64,000 nucleotides of DNA from Candidatus Poribacteria bacterium (GTDB lineage: Bacteria > Poribacteria > WGA-4E > PCPOR2b). This document shows positions 1-9,104 of this stretch, in pieces (position 1 is the first letter of the stretch; the number at the start of each line of letters is the position of its first letter). A model generated the notes under the pieces. That model had not been told where the DNA came from. It did no database searches and was given only the letters and a program-made list of their open reading frames with translations. The stretch is taken from the NCBI GenBank assembly GCA_022822785.1, contig JAJEAL010000134.1, positions 170,600 through 234,599 of the forward strand, read 5' to 3'. Position numbers and translations under genes: made by a program.

Positions 1-2
1 GT

Positions 3-1484
3 GAGGAGACAGATGTTCCTATCAAGACACAGATTATGAAAGCGCTCCGGAGGAGAATCGTTGTTAGTTTGGCAGAGCCAAACATACTCGCTGCTCGTGA
101 CGGCAAAAAGACGCCGATTGATTATAGCGCTGCCCCCATCAGGGATGAGAAACAAAATACGACCGGTGTGGTTCTGGTCTTCCGTGACATCACTAGACGT
201 AAGGAGGCCGAGGAGGCGCTGAGATTGACAGCGGATGCCTTAGAGAGTCAGACCCGAATCTTGCAATCTATTCTGGACAGTATGGGCGACGGTGTGATTG
301 TCGCAGATGAGACGGGAAAATTTCTGTTTTTCAATCCGGAAGCGGAAGGGCTTATTGATATTGCCAGGGATACAACGATGAGTGAATTACCTGAAAAATA
401 CGGTCTGTTTCTGCCTGACACGATTACCCCTTTTCCGGCGGAGGAATTTCCGCTCACACGCGCTATCCACGGTGAGTTTTCAGACAACGTTGAGATGTTT
501 ATACGTAATGAGAATGTGCCACAGGGCGTTTACATTGAAGTTGCTGGGAGACCGTTACAAGACGAATTGGGTAAGCAAAGAGGCGGAGTTATCGTTTTTC
601 GGGATGTGACCGAACGCAAACGCGCGGAAGAAGCGCTTGCTCGTGCTTACACGCAGGGCAGGTTGGAGATTGTCGATACATTACTCCACAATATTGGGAA
701 TGCTATCAATAGTGTGACGATAGGGATTGGGACGGTTTACGAGAATCTAGTGAAGAATCGACTGACACGTCGTCTTAGGGCGCTGGCAGACGCAATTGAA
801 GGGCATCAGGAAGATTTTGGTGATTATGTGACAAATCATCCACAAGGACAAAAGGTTGCCCCTTTTATTATGCGGCTCGCAGATGATTTTACGATTCAAG
901 AGAAAAAGTTGGCAGAGATAGTCAGTCGCGTGCAGGATAGAGCTGAGCATGTGGCTGATATCGTCAGAATGCAGAAGTCACTCGGCAAGAGCAGTATGTA
1001 TCGTAAAGATATCAACCTGCGGCAGGCGATAGACGATGCCATCACAGTATTGGCGGAGTCTCTCAGGAAAAGAGATATTGAAGTTCATATTGATTGTAAT
1101 AATACCCCAGCAGAGATTCGGACGCAAGAGAGTCAATTCCATCAAATGCTAGTTAATCTGATTAAAAATTCGGTTGAAGCGATAGATGAACTTGCCGGCT
1201 CAATGGATCTCAATAGCCCTCCTTTCATCAAGGTCCGGTGTTATGTTAAATTGAACTCTTTTATTCTTGAGATAACTGATAACGGTATCGGTATTGAAAA
1301 GGATAAATTCGCAGTCATTTTTGAGGGGGATTATACAACCAAGGAGTCGGGCAGTGGACTTGGGCTTCATTCGATAGCGAACTTCGTTGATGGATGGGAT
1401 GGGAAGGTTTATCCATTAAGCGATGGCATTGGCAAGGGGGCAACCATACGAGTCCTGCTCCCGCTTTCTTCGGTCACCCCGTAA
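3..1484 (+). CDS. PAS-domain sensor histidine kinase (5' end outside window)
   Basis: The frame is open from base 3 without a stop, and residues before the first internal ATG (base 36) continue a PAS domain, so the gene starts outside the window. Visible order: end of one PAS domain (to about residue 60 counted from base 36, closing with VVLVFRDITRR), a second PAS domain (about 75-200, closing with VIVFRDVTERK), then the kinase core. The likely phosphorylated His lies in LLHNIGNAINSV (about residue 218), a His-box variant also known in other PAS kinases. The ATPase domain has the N box NLIKNSVEAI, G1 box DNGIGI and G2 box SGSGLGLHS. It should autophosphorylate and pass phosphate to the regulator encoded 137 bases downstream. 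No membrane segment is seen in the visible part. Confidence 0.9.
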   Translation, partial: EETDVPIKTQIMKALRRRIVVSLAEPNILAARDGKKTPIDYSAAPIRDEKQNTTGVVLVFRDITRRKEAEEALRLTADALESQTRILQSILDSMGDGVIVADETGKFLFFNPEAEGLIDIARDTTMSELPEKYGLFLPDTITPFPAEEFPLTRAIHGEFSDNVEMFIRNENVPQGVYIEVAGRPLQDELGKQRGGVIVFRDVTERKRAEEALARAYTQGRLEIVDTLLHNIGNAINSVTIGIGTVYENLVKNRLTRRLRALADAIEGHQEDFGDYVTNHPQGQKVAPFIMRLADDFTIQEKKLAEIVSRVQDRAEHVADIVRMQKSLGKSSMYRKDINLRQAIDDAITVLAESLRKRDIEVHIDCNNTPAEIRTQESQFHQMLVNLIKNSVEAIDELAGSMDLNSPPFIKVRCYVKLNSFILEITDNGIGIEKDKFAVIFEGDYTTKESGSGLGLHSIANFVDGWDGKVYPLSDGIGKGATIRVLLPLSSVTP

Positions 1485-1520
1485 TGAAATGTGAAACGCA
1501 GGGACAGGCGGAACGGAGCC

Positions 1521-1594
1521 ATCTTTGCGGAGGCACAGTGGATTGACAAATCCACAGCGAGCAGGTCCATTAACATTTATCTGACAATGTGCTA
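1521..1594. repeat. MITE-like repeat end, inverted relative to 3558-3733
   Basis: About 70 bases ending TTATCTGACAATGTGC-TA match, in inverted orientation, the start of the element at 3558-3733. Both contain the perfect hairpin GTGGATTGACAAATCCAC (1538-1555 here) and a CGAGCAGG-xxx-ATTAACA stretch. Only one terminus is recognisable here. The adjacent GGGACAGGCGGAACGGAGCC (1501-1520) recurs at about 3680-3699. The two copies bracket the regulator gene 1621-3549. Confidence 0.65.
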
Positions 1595-1620
1595 GTGTTA
1601 GCGGTTAATAGGTACATATT

Positions 1621-3549
1621 ATGGAATTCAAAAAGGACTGGAACTATCGTGTCTTGGTCGTTGACGATCAGCGCGAAATACATCAGGATTTTGAGGAGAT
1701 GCTTACGCCCGGTTTAGCGGACGCATCGACAGATGACTTGGCAGCAGCGTTTACTTCAGAAGTTGATGAGAGTTTTCTCCCGAAATTCACACTCCTCCAC
1801 GCACGAAGTGGGGCCGAAGCGTATGATATCATCCAAGCAGCAATCGAAACGGACGATCCAATTGCTGTGGCGTACATAGATATAAGAATGCCGCCCGGTA
1901 TGGACGGGATTGAGGCTACACGACGTATCCGAGCTGTTGACGAAAATATTGAGATTGTCCTCATGACCGCGTATACCGATAAATCGCTCGGCGAGATTGT
2001 CCGCGAGATGGAGCTGCTCCACAAACTGCTCTATATCCGAAAACCGTTTGCCCGTGAGGAGATACAGCAGATAACGCTTGCCCTTGCGGAGAAATGGAAT
2101 GTTGAAAGCGAATTGGGCGAGAAACGCCGGCAGCTCGAAATTAGCAATCAAAGACTTGAAGCCGTGCTTGATTCAACCGGAGATGCGATTGCGATGTTTG
2201 ATATCAAGGGGCGTTTGCTGTTTGCTAATCGCGGGTATGAAGAAATGTTTGAGTTGACGGCGGCTGCAATGAAACAGATGTCATCTGAGCAGCTAGGTGA
2301 GCATATCAAACAATACTTCCATGAACCGGGGCGTTTTGGTGAGACGGAAACTTTACTGCTCGCACCCCCCACTAAGGAGTTTGGAGAGGTCACGGAGGTT
2401 AGCCGCCCGGAACACAAAATGCTCTACCGTTTCACAGCACCGGTGCACGATATTCAACAAAATGTCATTGGGCGTATTATCGTTTTTCGGGATATGTCCA
2501 AAGAGATTGAAATCAGCCAGATGAAGGTTGAAGTCTCGCGTTTACGCACTGAACTCGAAATGAAATATGCGTTTGATAAAATTATCGGCAAGAGCGAAAC
2601 GATGAGGGCGGTCTACGCCCTGATGCAACAGGCGATCGAAAGCAATATTACCGTTCTGATTCAGGGAGAAAGTGGCACAGGTAAGGAGCTTGTCGCAAGA
2701 GCCATTCATGTTAACAGCCCACGCAAAGAGGGCCCATTTGTGGCGGTCAACTGCGCTGCCATTCCTGAGTCCCTTATTGAGAGCGAACTTTTTGGTCACG
2801 AGCGCGGCGCGTTCACCGGCGCGACGGTGCAAAGAATTGGGAAATTCGAGAGTGCGGATGGGGGGACTATCTTCCTTGATGAAATCGCTGATATGCAGCC
2901 GCTGGTTCAAGCCAAATTGTTGCGTGTGCTGCAGGAACGGGAAATTCAACGTGTCGGTGGCACAGGTAACATTTCCATCAATGTCCGGGTGATCGCAGCG
3001 ACGAATAAGGATCTTGAAGCTGCGGTGGAAGCGGGTGAATTCCGCGAAGATCTCTTTTATCGGATTGCCGGTTTCCCAATACCGATTCCACGTCTCAAAG
3101 AACGGCATGAAGACATTTCGCTGTTAGGACACCATTTTTTGAAAGAATACGCTGAATCCGCGGATAAACCGATCGCCGGGTTTTCCACCGGCGCGTTACA
3201 ATTATTGATGAGCTACGATTGGCCCGGCAACGTCCGAGAATTAGAGAATACCATTGAGCGGGCTGTGCTTTTGGAGACATCAGATGTGCTACAAGCGGGC
3301 AATCCTGCTCTGAGCGGTCTGCACTCGACGAGCAGGGGGAATTCCCTTGATAGCGATAGCGAGAGTCTGCTCTCCCACCCTTCAACCTCAACCGAGATCC
3401 TATCCCTTGAAGAGATTGAGAAGCAAGCGCTTATCCATGCCCTTGAAGTGACCGACAATAACATTACGAAAGCTGCACAGGCTTTGGGGATCAGTCGGGT
3501 TACTATTCATCGGAAATTGAAGAAATATAAGCTGCTTGGCAAAAAGTAG
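1621..3549 (+). CDS. NtrC-like response regulator, REC-PAS-sigma54 AAA+-Fis HTH
   Basis: Sigma-54 activator of 642 residues. The receiver domain (about 10-155) begins [15 protein letters not shown] and has a long insertion before its second strand; the phosphorylated Asp is in YIDIRMPPG and the conserved Lys in IRKPF. A PAS domain follows (about 180-300). The AAA+ domain has Walker A GESGTGKE, the sigma-54 contact loop GAFTGA and a Walker B-type FLDEIADM. A Fis-type helix-turn-helix ([20 protein letters not shown]) ends the protein. It is likely the cognate partner of the kinase upstream, activating sigma-54 promoters. The targets are unknown; I saw no convincing -24/-12 site nearby. Confidence 0.95.
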   Translation: MEFKKDWNYRVLVVDDQREIHQDFEEMLTPGLADASTDDLAAAFTSEVDESFLPKFTLLHARSGAEAYDIIQAAIETDDPIAVAYIDIRMPPGMDGIEATRRIRAVDENIEIVLMTAYTDKSLGEIVREMELLHKLLYIRKPFAREEIQQITLALAEKWNVESELGEKRRQLEISNQRLEAVLDSTGDAIAMFDIKGRLLFANRGYEEMFELTAAAMKQMSSEQLGEHIKQYFHEPGRFGETETLLLAPPTKEFGEVTEVSRPEHKMLYRFTAPVHDIQQNVIGRIIVFRDMSKEIEISQMKVEVSRLRTELEMKYAFDKIIGKSETMRAVYALMQQAIESNITVLIQGESGTGKELVARAIHVNSPRKEGPFVAVNCAAIPESLIESELFGHERGAFTGATVQRIGKFESADGGTIFLDEIADMQPLVQAKLLRVLQEREIQRVGGTGNISINVRVIAATNKDLEAAVEAGEFREDLFYRIAGFPIPIPRLKERHEDISLLGHHFLKEYAESADKPIAGFSTGALQLLMSYDWPGNVRELENTIERAVLLETSDVLQAGNPALSGLHSTSRGNSLDSDSESLLSHPSTSTEILSLEEIEKQALIHALEVTDNNITKAAQALGISRVTIHRKLKKYKLLGKK

Positions 3550-3557
3550 TCAGTACC

Positions 3558-3733
3558 TAGTACATTGTCAGATAATTGTTAATGCTCCTGCTCGTTGTGG
3601 ATTGACAAATCCACAACACCGCCGCAAATCGGGCTTGGATATGGCTATCCAAGTCTTGGACTCTCCCCGATAAATCGGGACAGGCGGAACGGAGCCGTGA
3701 GGCAATTATCATGATTTATTTGACAGAGCACTA
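3558..3733. mobile_element. MITE-like element with TA-flanked terminal inverted repeats
   Basis: Non-coding element of about 176 bases. It starts TA-GTACATTGTCAGATAA and ends with the inverse of GTGCTCTGTCAAATAA followed by TA, so imperfect 16-base terminal inverted repeats lie next to TA dinucleotides, as IS630/Tc1-type insertion leaves. Inside are the hairpin GTGGATTGACAAATCCAC (3597-3614) and the module CCCCGATAAATCGGGACAGGCGGAACGG that recurs in the window. The hairpin may also end transcription of the regulator gene. Confidence 0.6.
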
Positions 3734-3825
3734 GTCGTAACCAAAATAACCACCCCACCGAAACGCAAGAATCCAAAACAGCGCGTTGCCACCTTACCAA
3801 GCCGGCAGCAGACACATCAATACCC

Positions 3826-4623
3826 TTACTTTTTCTTCCTAGCCTCGACCAGCACTGATACATTAAATACATCAATATTGGCGCGGGAAGAATCTTTGGC
3901 ATCCTGACGGAGATTGGCGGTCAGTAAATACTTGCCGGGAGCCGGAAAGATTAATTCACATTCACCGTCGGCGTTGGTAACTGCCGCTAACATTGTATCA
4001 TGTCCGCTATCCATCTCCGAGTAAACCTGGACCTCTTGGCCCGGAACTGATTGACCTCTCGACAGAACGCGAACTACAAACCCCTTTCCCACGAAGATCT
4101 TGTTTGGATGTGTGACTGGCACGATTTCTAAAAATGCGCCGGCAGGTTCCAGAACGCGTTTCGTATATTTCTTCACCGTCACGAAAGTGGTGGTCTGCGA
4201 CCATCGATGTGCCGATTGGATAATCTTTTTGCCGGGGAGTTGGTCTTTCGATTTGCTAGCCCACCTCTTCTTACCATCTACCTCAAATTCCGTCACATAG
4301 TGGGCTGGGCGATCGGTTTCGATTCGATAGGTGCCCGGCTCTTGCAGTTCTATCTCCCCGACAGTCCTCGTCTGACCAACAAAAATAGATGATGGTCGTC
4401 CCATACGCCAGCCTTTCGGATGGATAATCGTTAAAAGGGTTCCTGACCCCCGTCCAGAGATAAACCGTTGGTCGCCCCATGTGTGCTCTATACCCAACCA
4501 AGGGGATTCACGCTTTGTATAGAAAAAGTTGGGTAGTATCCACTGCTGATGCCCAAAGACCGGTGTAATCACGGCAGTAAAAAAAGTTACAACAAGAATA
4601 CAGGTTGCCACATGTTTTAACAT
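3826..4623 (-). CDS. DUF4198-type secreted protein
   Basis: Exported protein of 265 residues. The start at 4623 is chosen because AGGAGGATAACT precedes that ATG and a clean signal peptide follows (LKHVATCILVVTFFTAV, cleavage near VFGHQQW). The HQQWILP start of the mature chain, a lone beta-sandwich appearance and a late segment (DGECELIFPAPGKYLL) resemble DUF4198 periplasmic proteins, some of which assist nickel or cobalt uptake. No transporter gene is next to it, so a metal role is only a suggestion. The mature chain lacks Cys. It stands alone between repeats. Confidence 0.6.
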   Translation of the reverse strand: MLKHVATCILVVTFFTAVITPVFGHQQWILPNFFYTKRESPWLGIEHTWGDQRFISGRGSGTLLTIIHPKGWRMGRPSSIFVGQTRTVGEIELQEPGTYRIETDRPAHYVTEFEVDGKKRWASKSKDQLPGKKIIQSAHRWSQTTTFVTVKKYTKRVLEPAGAFLEIVPVTHPNKIFVGKGFVVRVLSRGQSVPGQEVQVYSEMDSGHDTMLAAVTNADGECELIFPAPGKYLLTANLRQDAKDSSRANIDVFNVSVLVEARKKK

Positions 4624-5116
4624 AGTTATCCTCCTATGTAGCTCATTCTTCGGACTTGTGCATTGGTAATTCACCACTGGCAGTACGATTCACAATGCTC
4701 GACCAATCGGGCAACTACAGTCAATCTGTAGATGTGTAGTAGGTCTCGGACTCTTGCTCGTAGATCGGGGACGATTTATCGAATACTCGTTGTGTCGCGC
4801 GGTGGTGTGTGGTGAATTGAGCGGGATACTTTAGCGCGATATCGTTGGTATTTGACGCGCAATGAATTGCGCTACTACAAATTGCTTTCAACCCCGATAA
4901 GACCGGGGTTGAAGTACATAACTCCTAAATAAGAGATATATTTATCCACCCCCTCATTTTAATTGGAAAGGAATTGCCAACACCAGCTGCCCTGTATCCA
5001 CCCCAAAAAATAAAAAACCGGTTTGGGAACAGAGGAAGAATGCTCATCTAAGGTCATTTGTAAATAGGTTGGTGCATACTCCACTTAGAACCAAACAGCC
5101 AGCGAAGCAGATGGGG
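4624..5116. other. Gene-free stretch holding an inverted repeat copy
   Basis: No supportable gene. Bases 4709-4926 are one copy of a repeat found inverted at 6726-6893. From about 5090 the sequence (GAACCAAACAGCCAG) belongs to the duplicated unit of the downstream micro-protein gene. Confidence 0.7.
4709..4926 (+). repeat. Dispersed repeat, copy A (inverted copy at 6726-6893)
   Basis: Aligned to the reverse complement of 6726-6893, this shares long blocks, including CGATTTATCGAATAC, TTGTGTCGCG, GGTGAATTGAG, TTGGTAT and AATGAATTGCGCTA, and ends in both with GTACATAACTCCTAA or GTAACTCCTAA. Copy A carries an extra insertion with the hairpin AACCCCGATAAGACCGGGGTT (4890-4910). There is no coding potential. 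Confidence 0.75.
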
Positions 5117-5156
5117 CGTTATGCTAAAAGCCTATGATGAGACTTTTAGCATAACG
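5117..5156. terminator. Hairpin downstream of micro-protein gene 1
   Basis: CGTTATGCTAAAAG pairs with CTTTTAGCATAACG (14 bp, short loop). It lies 3' of the minus-strand micro-protein gene ending at 5183. No U-run follows, so it may be an RNA-stabilising or intrinsic-terminator-like hairpin. A near-identical hairpin sits at 11440-11479 behind the paralogue. Confidence 0.55.
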
Positions 5157-5182
5157 AAAGGGGCTGATTTTACCACTGAAGT

Positions 5183-5395
5183 CTATTCTCCAGTAACAAA
5201 CTCATGGTCATGGTCGATCCATGTGCAATCCCAGCCGGCTATAGGGCTGTTGACAATCTTTACTGTGCCGTTCTTCTCGCACCGCCACTGGTCGTGTGCC
5301 TGTGCTTCATAGGTAAAGCATGTGATCATTGACACTGCCAACAAGCTTAGTGCTAAAACGAAGACCATTCCTAGGGTTAATGTTTTTCGTAACAT
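5183..5395 (-). CDS. Small secreted protein, paralogue 1 (70 aa)
   Basis: Unrecognised 70-residue protein. The ATG at 5395 follows AAAGGAGTTGACTATA and begins a strong signal peptide (MLRKTLTLGMVFVLALSLLA, continuing to EAQA with likely signal peptidase I cleavage before HDQWRC). The mature part is about 37 residues with two Cys, three Trp and an HDH cluster. Its paralogue at 11493-11714 has a nearly identical signal peptide (28 of 33 residues) but a very different mature chain, sharing mainly HxxWRC. Both have the same 5' hairpin before the ribosome site and the same 3' hairpin. Conserved leader and variable core recall secreted peptide families, but no modification or export gene is adjacent. 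Confidence 0.75.
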   Translation of the reverse strand: MLRKTLTLGMVFVLALSLLAVSMITCFTYEAQAHDQWRCEKNGTVKIVNSPIAGWDCTWIDHDHEFVTGE

Positions 5396-5418
5396 TATAG
5401 TCAACTCCTTTCGGATTT

Positions 5419-5439
5419 GCAGAAGCAATTGACTTCTGC
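5419..5439 (-). promoter_or_regulatory. 5' leader hairpin of micro-protein gene 1
   Basis: GCAGAAG and CTTCTGC pair across a 7-base loop, ending about 10 bases before the AAAGGAG ribosome site. The same stem is conserved with a different loop at 11738-11762, before the paralogue. This suggests an RNA-level control or stability element shared by the pair. Confidence 0.5.
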
Positions 5440-5698
5440 TGTTAGAGATAGAACCCTTTTGAATCTTCCAATTTCGAGACAGGCATGAACAAATTTTACG
5501 GTTCACGAATTTATCTGTCCCGTTGCGATTATAAAATACCAGCCAACCGATAACAATTCCAGTCACTTTTGGGAGAGTGTTGACGTAATATGTCCAGACC
5601 TCTTAAAGTTGGATAACATTTTGAGATTATTGGTTGATATACTTTATATCAAGCTCAAAGAAGAATAAACTGATTTGAGAGCAGAGGAGGAAAGACAG

Positions 5699-6664
5699 AT
5701 GCAACGGAGATACGATCTCGCACATTTGATTGTAGCTAGTGTTGTCGTCTTGGATCTAATGCTATTGATGGTATGCGTTGAAGCACAGGCACAGATTGCC
5801 TTCATGTCTGATAGGGATTGGCACTGGGAAATCTATGTGATGGACGACGATGGTGGTAACCAGCGAAACCTTTCTAATAGTCCTGGTGATGACAAGCATC
5901 CCTCATGGTCTCCTGACGGTAAGCGGATTGCTTTTACGGCTGATAGGAGTGATAAGGATTGGAACCGGCAAATCTACGTGATGGACGCCGATGGGGGTAA
6001 TCAGCGAAACCTTTCTAACAATGACTTTGATGACATGGAACCCTCATGGTCTCCTGACGGTAAACACATTGTCTTTGTTTCCATTAGGGATGGAAACAGG
6101 GAAATCTACGTGATGAATGCCGATGGGGGCAAGCCTAAAAACCTGTCTAACAATCCATTTCCTGATCTGAACCCCTCGTGGTCACCTGACGGTAAACGCA
6201 TTATCTTTATTTCCATTGGAAATGGAGACTTTGACATCTTCGTTATGGACGCCGATGGAGGGGATCGGCGAAACCTCACCAATAGTGACCGTAGTGACGA
6301 GGATCCTGCATGGTCGCCGGACGGTAAACGGATTGCTTTTACTTCCTTGAGGGCTGGGGGAAACCGGGACATCTATGTGATGGACGCCGATGGAGGAAAT
6401 CAGCGAAATCTCACCAATCATCCCGATGTTGACTTCCACCCCTCATGGTCGCCCGATGGTAAAAGCATTGCCTTTGTGTCGAATAGGAACAGGGATTTGA
6501 ATCGAGACATCTACGTGATGGATGCCGATGGTGGTAATCTACGAAATCTCACCAATCATCCCGATGATGACGAAGTTCCTGCGTGGCTTAACCCTGTTCT
6601 TTCAGTTTCTCGCGCCGGCAAAAAGTTTACAATATGGGGACGGCTCAAACAGGTCGACCGATAG
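5699..6664 (+). CDS. TolB-like six-bladed beta-propeller protein, paralogue 1
   Basis: Exported repeat protein. The start at 5699 follows GAGGAGGAAAGACAG. A signal peptide (LIVASVVVLDLMLLMV) ends near EAQAQIAF. Six tandem PD40/WD40-like repeats follow, each of the form IAFxSxRDGxxxIYVMDADG...NLTN...PSWSPDGK, predicting a six-bladed propeller like the C-terminal domain of TolB. The tail after the last blade (SVSRAGKKFTIWGRLKQ) is shared with the paralogue at 7049-8083. It probably binds protein or peptide ligands outside the inner membrane. It is not TolB itself, because the TolB N-terminal domain and the tol-pal genes are absent. Confidence 0.85.
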   Translation: MQRRYDLAHLIVASVVVLDLMLLMVCVEAQAQIAFMSDRDWHWEIYVMDDDGGNQRNLSNSPGDDKHPSWSPDGKRIAFTADRSDKDWNRQIYVMDADGGNQRNLSNNDFDDMEPSWSPDGKHIVFVSIRDGNREIYVMNADGGKPKNLSNNPFPDLNPSWSPDGKRIIFISIGNGDFDIFVMDADGGDRRNLTNSDRSDEDPAWSPDGKRIAFTSLRAGGNRDIYVMDADGGNQRNLTNHPDVDFHPSWSPDGKSIAFVSNRNRDLNRDIYVMDADGGNLRNLTNHPDDDEVPAWLNPVLSVSRAGKKFTIWGRLKQVDR

Positions 6665-7048
6665 CTGCAAACAGTGTTTGCTGAGGTTGGCATAAACGCC
6701 AAGGAAAGGACAAAGACTTCATGCGATTAGGAGTTACGTGCTTGCGTTTGTAATAGCGCAATTCATTACGCGTCAGATACCAATAACATCGCGCTGAAGT
6801 ATCTGGCTCAATTCACCAAACACTACCTCGCGACACAATGGGTATTCGATAAATCGCCTGACGACAAACCTAAGATCTTACTCTAGTTGCCCGTTTCTTA
6901 ATCCCGGTTTATCGGAGATTCATCGAGCGTTGGAAAGAATATCCCGCAACGTTGATTCACTGAAGGGCAAGTCGAAGACTCTCGGAGCGGAGGCTTTAAG
7001 TGTTCAACAAAGAGTAAAATCACTTTGAAAACACAGGAGGAATAACAA
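6665..7048. other. Gene-free stretch between TolB-like paralogues
   Basis: No gene is supportable. It holds the inverted repeat copy B (6726-6893) and a short palindromic piece (ATCCCGGTTTATCGGAGATT near 6901). The last 15 bases give the ribosome site of the next gene. Confidence 0.7.
6726..6893 (-). repeat. Dispersed repeat, copy B (inverted copy of 4709-4926)
   Basis: The reverse complement matches 4709-4926 over about 165 bases, with blocks such as CGATTTATCGAATAC, GGTGAATTGAG and AATGAATTGCGCTA. The two copies enclose micro-protein gene 1 and the first TolB-like gene. Confidence 0.75.
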
Positions 7049-8083
7049 ATGCAACGAAAGGACAAGCTCACATATATGATTTTAGCTAGCGTTGTCGTGT
7101 TAGGGTTGATGCTGCTGATGGTAGTCGGTGAAGTACAGGCACGGATTGCCTTTATGTCTGATAGGGATGGGAACGCAGAAATCTACGTTATGGCTGCCGA
7201 TGGTGGCAATCAACTAAACCTCACCAATCATCCCGATGGAGACGTTAATCCTGCATGGTCCCCTGACGGTAAACGGATTGCCTTCATGTCCGATAGGGAT
7301 GGGCACGTTGACATACACGATTTTCCTAATTATGAAATCTACGTTATGGCTGCCGATGGTGGCAATCAACTAAACCTCACTAATGATCTTGGTGATGACA
7401 GGTCTCCCTCATGGTCCCCCGACGGTAAACACATCGTATTTTCGTCTAATCGGGATATGGATAGGTTTGAGGCTCATAACATTGAAATCTACGTGATAGA
7501 CGCCGATGGTGCGAACCTACGAAGACTCACTAACAATCTCACTGAGGATGAGTATCCCTCATGGTCCCCCGACGGTAAACGGATTGCCTTCAGTGCCCGT
7601 AGGGACGGACACTTTGAAAACGATTTTGGAATTACTTATGAAATTTATGTGATGGACGCTGATGGTGGTAATGAACAGAGGCTCACTGAAAATCGCAATA
7701 ATGACTGGAATCCCTCATGGTCCCCTGACGGCAAACGGATTGCCTTCAGTTCTGATAGGAAGGGGGATGTTGTAAACTGGGACATCTACGTTATGGACGC
7801 CGATGGTGGTAATCCTCAAAACCTCACTGAAAATCGCGTTTATGACTCTTCACCTTCATGGTCTCCTGATGGTGAACGGATTGTATTTTCCTCTAATAGG
7901 GATAGGGATAGGATCTTTAACTCTGATATCTATGTGATGGACGCCGATGGGGGGAATCTTCAAAATATTACCAATAGTCTCCATAGTGACGGTAGTCCTG
8001 CATGGCTGAACTCACCTTTTTCCGTTTCTCCTGCGGGCAAGCAGTTTACGATGTGGGGACGACTCAAACAGGTTGATCAATAA
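7049..8083 (+). CDS. TolB-like six-bladed beta-propeller protein, paralogue 2
   Basis: Exported protein of 344 residues. The ATG follows CAGGAGGAATAACAA. The signal peptide (MILASVVVLGLMLLMV) ends near EVQARIAF. Six PD40-type repeats follow; blades 2-4 carry insertions between the SxRD and EIYVM motifs that paralogue 1 lacks. The tail SVSPAGKQFTMWGRLKQVDQ closely matches that of 5699-6664, so the two arose by duplication. A role as an exported ligand- or protein-binding propeller is likely; the ligand is unknown. Confidence 0.85.
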   Translation: MQRKDKLTYMILASVVVLGLMLLMVVGEVQARIAFMSDRDGNAEIYVMAADGGNQLNLTNHPDGDVNPAWSPDGKRIAFMSDRDGHVDIHDFPNYEIYVMAADGGNQLNLTNDLGDDRSPSWSPDGKHIVFSSNRDMDRFEAHNIEIYVIDADGANLRRLTNNLTEDEYPSWSPDGKRIAFSARRDGHFENDFGITYEIYVMDADGGNEQRLTENRNNDWNPSWSPDGKRIAFSSDRKGDVVNWDIYVMDADGGNPQNLTENRVYDSSPSWSPDGERIVFSSNRDRDRIFNSDIYVMDADGGNLQNITNSLHSDGSPAWLNSPFSVSPAGKQFTMWGRLKQVDQ

Positions 8084-8321
8084 CTCCCGTGAGAGAGGGA
8101 AGGCAGGGCCAACTGTGAGCAAGCAGCATTCTGACACAGAGTCCGTAAGATTAAGGTAACGGGAGCTGCCGCTTGGTGTCTCCCCCTGAAAATTATACAG
8201 ATTCAAAACTGTGCCTAACGGAGGCTAATACGTAGTGAGTAAGGATAGATGGAACAGAGATCTCCGTTCCCCACGAATTAGCCTCGTTGAGGCAAGTTTG
8301 GGATCGGTTATTGCCTTTACA

Positions 8322-9104
8322 TCAACTATCGACTGTTTCTCCCCTACATCGGTGCGGCTTTTGAAAATAAACACCGTGTAGATCCACCTGTTTCAATACT
8401 ACCCCTTGAATCTGATGTTCTTTGAGATAATCTGTTACAGCCTCGCGGCATCCGGGCCATCTCCAATAATCATCCAGAACAACAAACCCGCCTTCAACCA
8501 CTTTATCATATAAGGTCTCTAAAACTACCTTGACCGACGCATACCAATCGGCGTCAATATGCAAGAGAGCGATAGTTTGAAGGTCTGCTGTCCCCAATGT
8601 ATCATCAAACCACCCGGGGATAATATTGACATGCTGTAACGAGAGTCGAAATCGCCGGAAAATTCGCTCAACCTTCCCTGTCTCACCGTGACACCAGCCT
8701 TGAAAATAGGTCTCCCTTGCCTGTTTTCCGTCTCTGTTGCTTGGCCGCGGCAGCCCACGAAACGAATCAAAGAGCCATAGCTTTCTGGCTTTACCGGAGG
8801 CTTCATCGTCTCGATCCGCAACCCCCATCATGGCGGCAGATCCGCCATTCCACACCCCACACTCGACTATATCTCCGGGTAGATTCAGCCTGTTTGCCTT
8901 TTGTACTAAGCGATGGAGGTTTATCAGTCGCTTCACCGACACCTTTGTATATCTGGGGATCAGCTGCAGGGTGAGCGCAGCGAGCCTGAGAGACTTTTTT
9001 CGGGGGTTGCGGACGAGAAACCATAGGCTATCGAGCAATCCCTTTCCTGAGAAGAGGATTTGACCGGTAAAAAAATCGGTAGATAGGAGTTTAATCAGAT
9101 TCAT
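8322..9104 (-). CDS. TylF/MycF-family O-methyltransferase
   Basis: Resembles macrocin O-methyltransferases (TylF family), 260 residues. The SAM site is in DIVECGVWNGGSAAMM (about 80-95), followed by LFDSFRGLP and the metal-binding region LLHIDADWYAS and VLDDYWRWPGC. These enzymes methylate sugar hydroxyls, often in secreted polysaccharides or natural products. The adjacent minus-strand glycosyltransferase gene fits a glycan role. There is no good ribosome site before the ATG, and a CCCGAT-ATCGGG repeat lies just upstream. Substrate unknown. Confidence 0.8.
   Translation of the reverse strand: MNLIKLLSTDFFTGQILFSGKGLLDSLWFLVRNPRKKSLRLAALTLQLIPRYTKVSVKRLINLHRLVQKANRLNLPGDIVECGVWNGGSAAMMGVADRDDEASGKARKLWLFDSFRGLPRPSNRDGKQARETYFQGWCHGETGKVERIFRRFRLSLQHVNIIPGWFDDTLGTADLQTIALLHIDADWYASVKVVLETLYDKVVEGGFVVLDDYWRWPGCREAVTDYLKEHQIQGVVLKQVDLHGVYFQKPHRCRGETVDS

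Noticed and set aside
5117..5156. CRISPR-like or attachment site reading of the duplicated hairpins
   Set aside because: Only two copies 6.3 kb apart, each tied to a paralogous gene; no spacers, cas genes or integrase.
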